Shown piece by piece: positions 62,719 to 64,000 of a DNA stretch of 64,000 nt. Origin of the DNA: Thalassococcus_A lentus (GTDB taxonomy: Bacteria > Pseudomonadota > Alphaproteobacteria > Rhodobacterales > Rhodobacteraceae); the NCBI RefSeq assembly GCF_028023555.1, contig NZ_JAQIOY010000001.1:372001-436000 (forward strand), written 5' to 3'. The notes beneath the pieces were generated by a model. It ran no database searches. It worked only from the letters and a program-made list of their open reading frames with translations, and had not been told where the DNA came from. The position numbers and the translations under genes are program-made. Positions within the stretch are counted from its first letter, which is position 1. The number at the start of each line of letters is the position of its first letter.

Positions 62719-64000
62719 ATGGCGCTTTTGCCACGTGACCATCAGACCAAAGCTGACATCTATGGCGCTATTCGCTGGCCATTGCGCCTGACCCGTTGGG
62801 GTATGGTGGCCGAACAGGCAACCCGCGCATTCTGGCCGCTTTGGTCGATCATATTTGTTGTGCTGGGTCTGCTGATGCTGGGCCTGCAGGATATGGTTGC
62901 GACCGAATGGGTTTGGGCGGCCGGTGCGGCGTTTGGACTGGCTGCGCTGTGGGCGTTGGTACGTGGGGCGCGGCAGTTTCACTGGCCCGCCCGTGACGAA
63001 GCTCTTCAGCGTCTGGACGGCACGCTCAGGGGTAATCCGATTCAGGCTGCATTGGACCAACAGGCGATAGGCACCGACGATCCGGCGTCCGGGGCTGTTT
63101 GGTTGGCGCACCAGAAACGCATGCGAGACAGGCTGAAAAAGGCGAAAGCCGCGGAACCGGATCTGCGCGTCGCCAAGGCTGACCCTTATGCATTGCGCTA
63201 TGTGGCGGTTCTGACGTTGTCGGTTGCGCTGCTTTTCGGCTCTTTCATGCGGGTTCAGTCGGTTACCTCGATGGGGGCTGGTGGGCCGGATCTCGCGCAG
63301 GGGCCGACATGGGAAGGCTGGATGGAGCCGCCGCGCTATACGCGGCTACCGTCGATCTATCTGAATGACATCATTGCACCATCACTGGACGTGCCCGAGG
63401 GCGCGCAGATCACTCTGCGTATGTATGGTGAAGTTGGCGCGCTGACGGTTACCGAAGATGTATCGGGCCGACCGATTCCAGAAGACGGGATGCTTGAGAC
63501 GGCGCAGGAATTCGAAGTCGTGCGATCGGGCGCACTGACGATCGATGGTCCCGGTGGCCGGATTTGGCAAATTGCATTGATCCCTGATGCGTCTCCTACG
63601 GTCGCACGGGATGGTGAAATCGAAGTGAGCTACGAAGGCGAATCTGAGATTCCTTTCGCCGCCACGGATGATCACGGCGTGGTTGGGGGAATGGCCCGTT
63701 TCGAATTGGTTCTGGCAGATGTCGACCGCCGCTATGGTCGGAGTATCGACCCGGAACAGCGACCAGTTCTTGAGGTTCCGCTGAGCATGCCGATTTCGGG
63801 CAGCCGCGCGGACTTTACCGAGATGCTCGTGGCGAATTTCTCATTGCACCCTTGGGCGAATTTGCCAGTGCGACTTGAACTTGAGGTCGAGGATGCCCGT
63901 GGCCAGAAAGGGTATTCAGAACCCGAAGTTCTGAACCTGCCTGGCCGGCGCTTTTTTGATCCGGTTGCAGCAGCCGTGATCGAGCAACGGCAGGCGCTTT
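62719..64000 (+). CDS. TIGR02302/DUF4175-type membrane protein, 5' part
   Basis: The frame is open from the ATG at 62719 to the end of the window, giving at least 427 residues and continuing beyond. Two adjacent N-terminal helices (FWPLWSIIFVVLGLLMLGL and VWAAGAAFGLAALWALV) and a third near 160-180 (YVAVLTLSVALLFGSFM) precede a large periplasmic part starting WEGWMEPPRYTRLPSIYL. I recognise the family 2302 protein (about 800 residues) that follows lysA in Rhodobacterales and is of unknown function. GGAG precedes the start by 8 bases. Confidence 0.8.
   Translation, partial: MALLPRDHQTKADIYGAIRWPLRLTRWGMVAEQATRAFWPLWSIIFVVLGLLMLGLQDMVATEWVWAAGAAFGLAALWALVRGARQFHWPARDEALQRLDGTLRGNPIQAALDQQAIGTDDPASGAVWLAHQKRMRDRLKKAKAAEPDLRVAKADPYALRYVAVLTLSVALLFGSFMRVQSVTSMGAGGPDLAQGPTWEGWMEPPRYTRLPSIYLNDIIAPSLDVPEGAQITLRMYGEVGALTVTEDVSGRPIPEDGMLETAQEFEVVRSGALTIDGPGGRIWQIALIPDASPTVARDGEIEVSYEGESEIPFAATDDHGVVGGMARFELVLADVDRRYGRSIDPEQRPVLEVPLSMPISGSRADFTEMLVANFSLHPWANLPVRLELEVEDARGQKGYSEPEVLNLPGRRFFDPVAAAVIEQRQAL

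Overview
The window looks like chromosomal DNA of an alphaproteobacterium of the Rhodobacteraceae, probably the Roseobacter group. The indicators are a RegA/PrrA-type redox regulator, a hemD - mitofilin (Mic60-like) - HemY block, a Hint-domain protein with a CtrA-like site upstream, a secreted protein with calcium-binding repeats, a family 2302/DUF4175-type membrane protein beside lysA, and many ATGA start/stop overlaps. I see no insertion sequence, prophage, CRISPR array or rRNA, and no gene-free stretch longer than about 260 bases.

Left part (1-25.8 kb), mostly housekeeping. regA; small envelope and HD-phosphohydrolase genes; an FkbM methyltransferase divergent from ahcY, whose leader holds two interleaved complementary segments over the ribosome binding site; an L,D-transpeptidase; a PhyH dioxygenase/HD-oxygenase pair resembling the PhnY/PhnZ phosphonate-cleaving enzymes; tRNA-Thr(CGT); hemY, mitofilin and hemD facing tsaD-gpsA-yciI-EVE; the Kdo operon kdsD-kdsB-kdsA facing ugd; an LpxR-like barrel; a Hint protein; a D-2-hydroxyacid dehydrogenase; and leuA. 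Upstream of leuA is a 28-residue leucine-rich leader peptide followed by a perfect hairpin.

Central part (26-57.5 kb), a surface polysaccharide region. It holds a large secreted RTX-type protein, four glycosyltransferases of GT2/GT4 type on each side of the centre, a Wzx-like flippase, a Wzz-like chain-length protein, a CpsD-like ATPase with a very long charged coiled coil, two Gfo/Idh/MocA proteins (one fused to an epimerase), a further epimerase, and a WecG/TagA/CpsF transferase. No Wzy polymerase or Wza exporter is visible. Set inside it, between flippase and chain-length gene, is a PKS / GT2 / NRPS / phosphopantetheinyl-transferase block. The NRPS is formyltransferase - half condensation domain - adenylation domain split by a luciferase-like monooxygenase - carrier, so it reads as an initiation module. 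The PKS is KS-AT-KR-DH-ACP-thioesterase, so it reads as a terminating module. My inference is a short formyl-aminoacyl polyketide, possibly glycine derived and oxidised, that is made with, or attached to, the exported glycan. This is the most interesting system in the window.

Right part (57.5-64 kb): small envelope genes, a 31-base TC repeat, a TlpA-like thioredoxin, argH, a 35-residue LptM-like lipoprotein, a DUF2834 protein, lysA, and a family 2302/DUF4175-type protein cut by the window edge.

All functional names come from reading motifs and from memory of the families; no database search was run.
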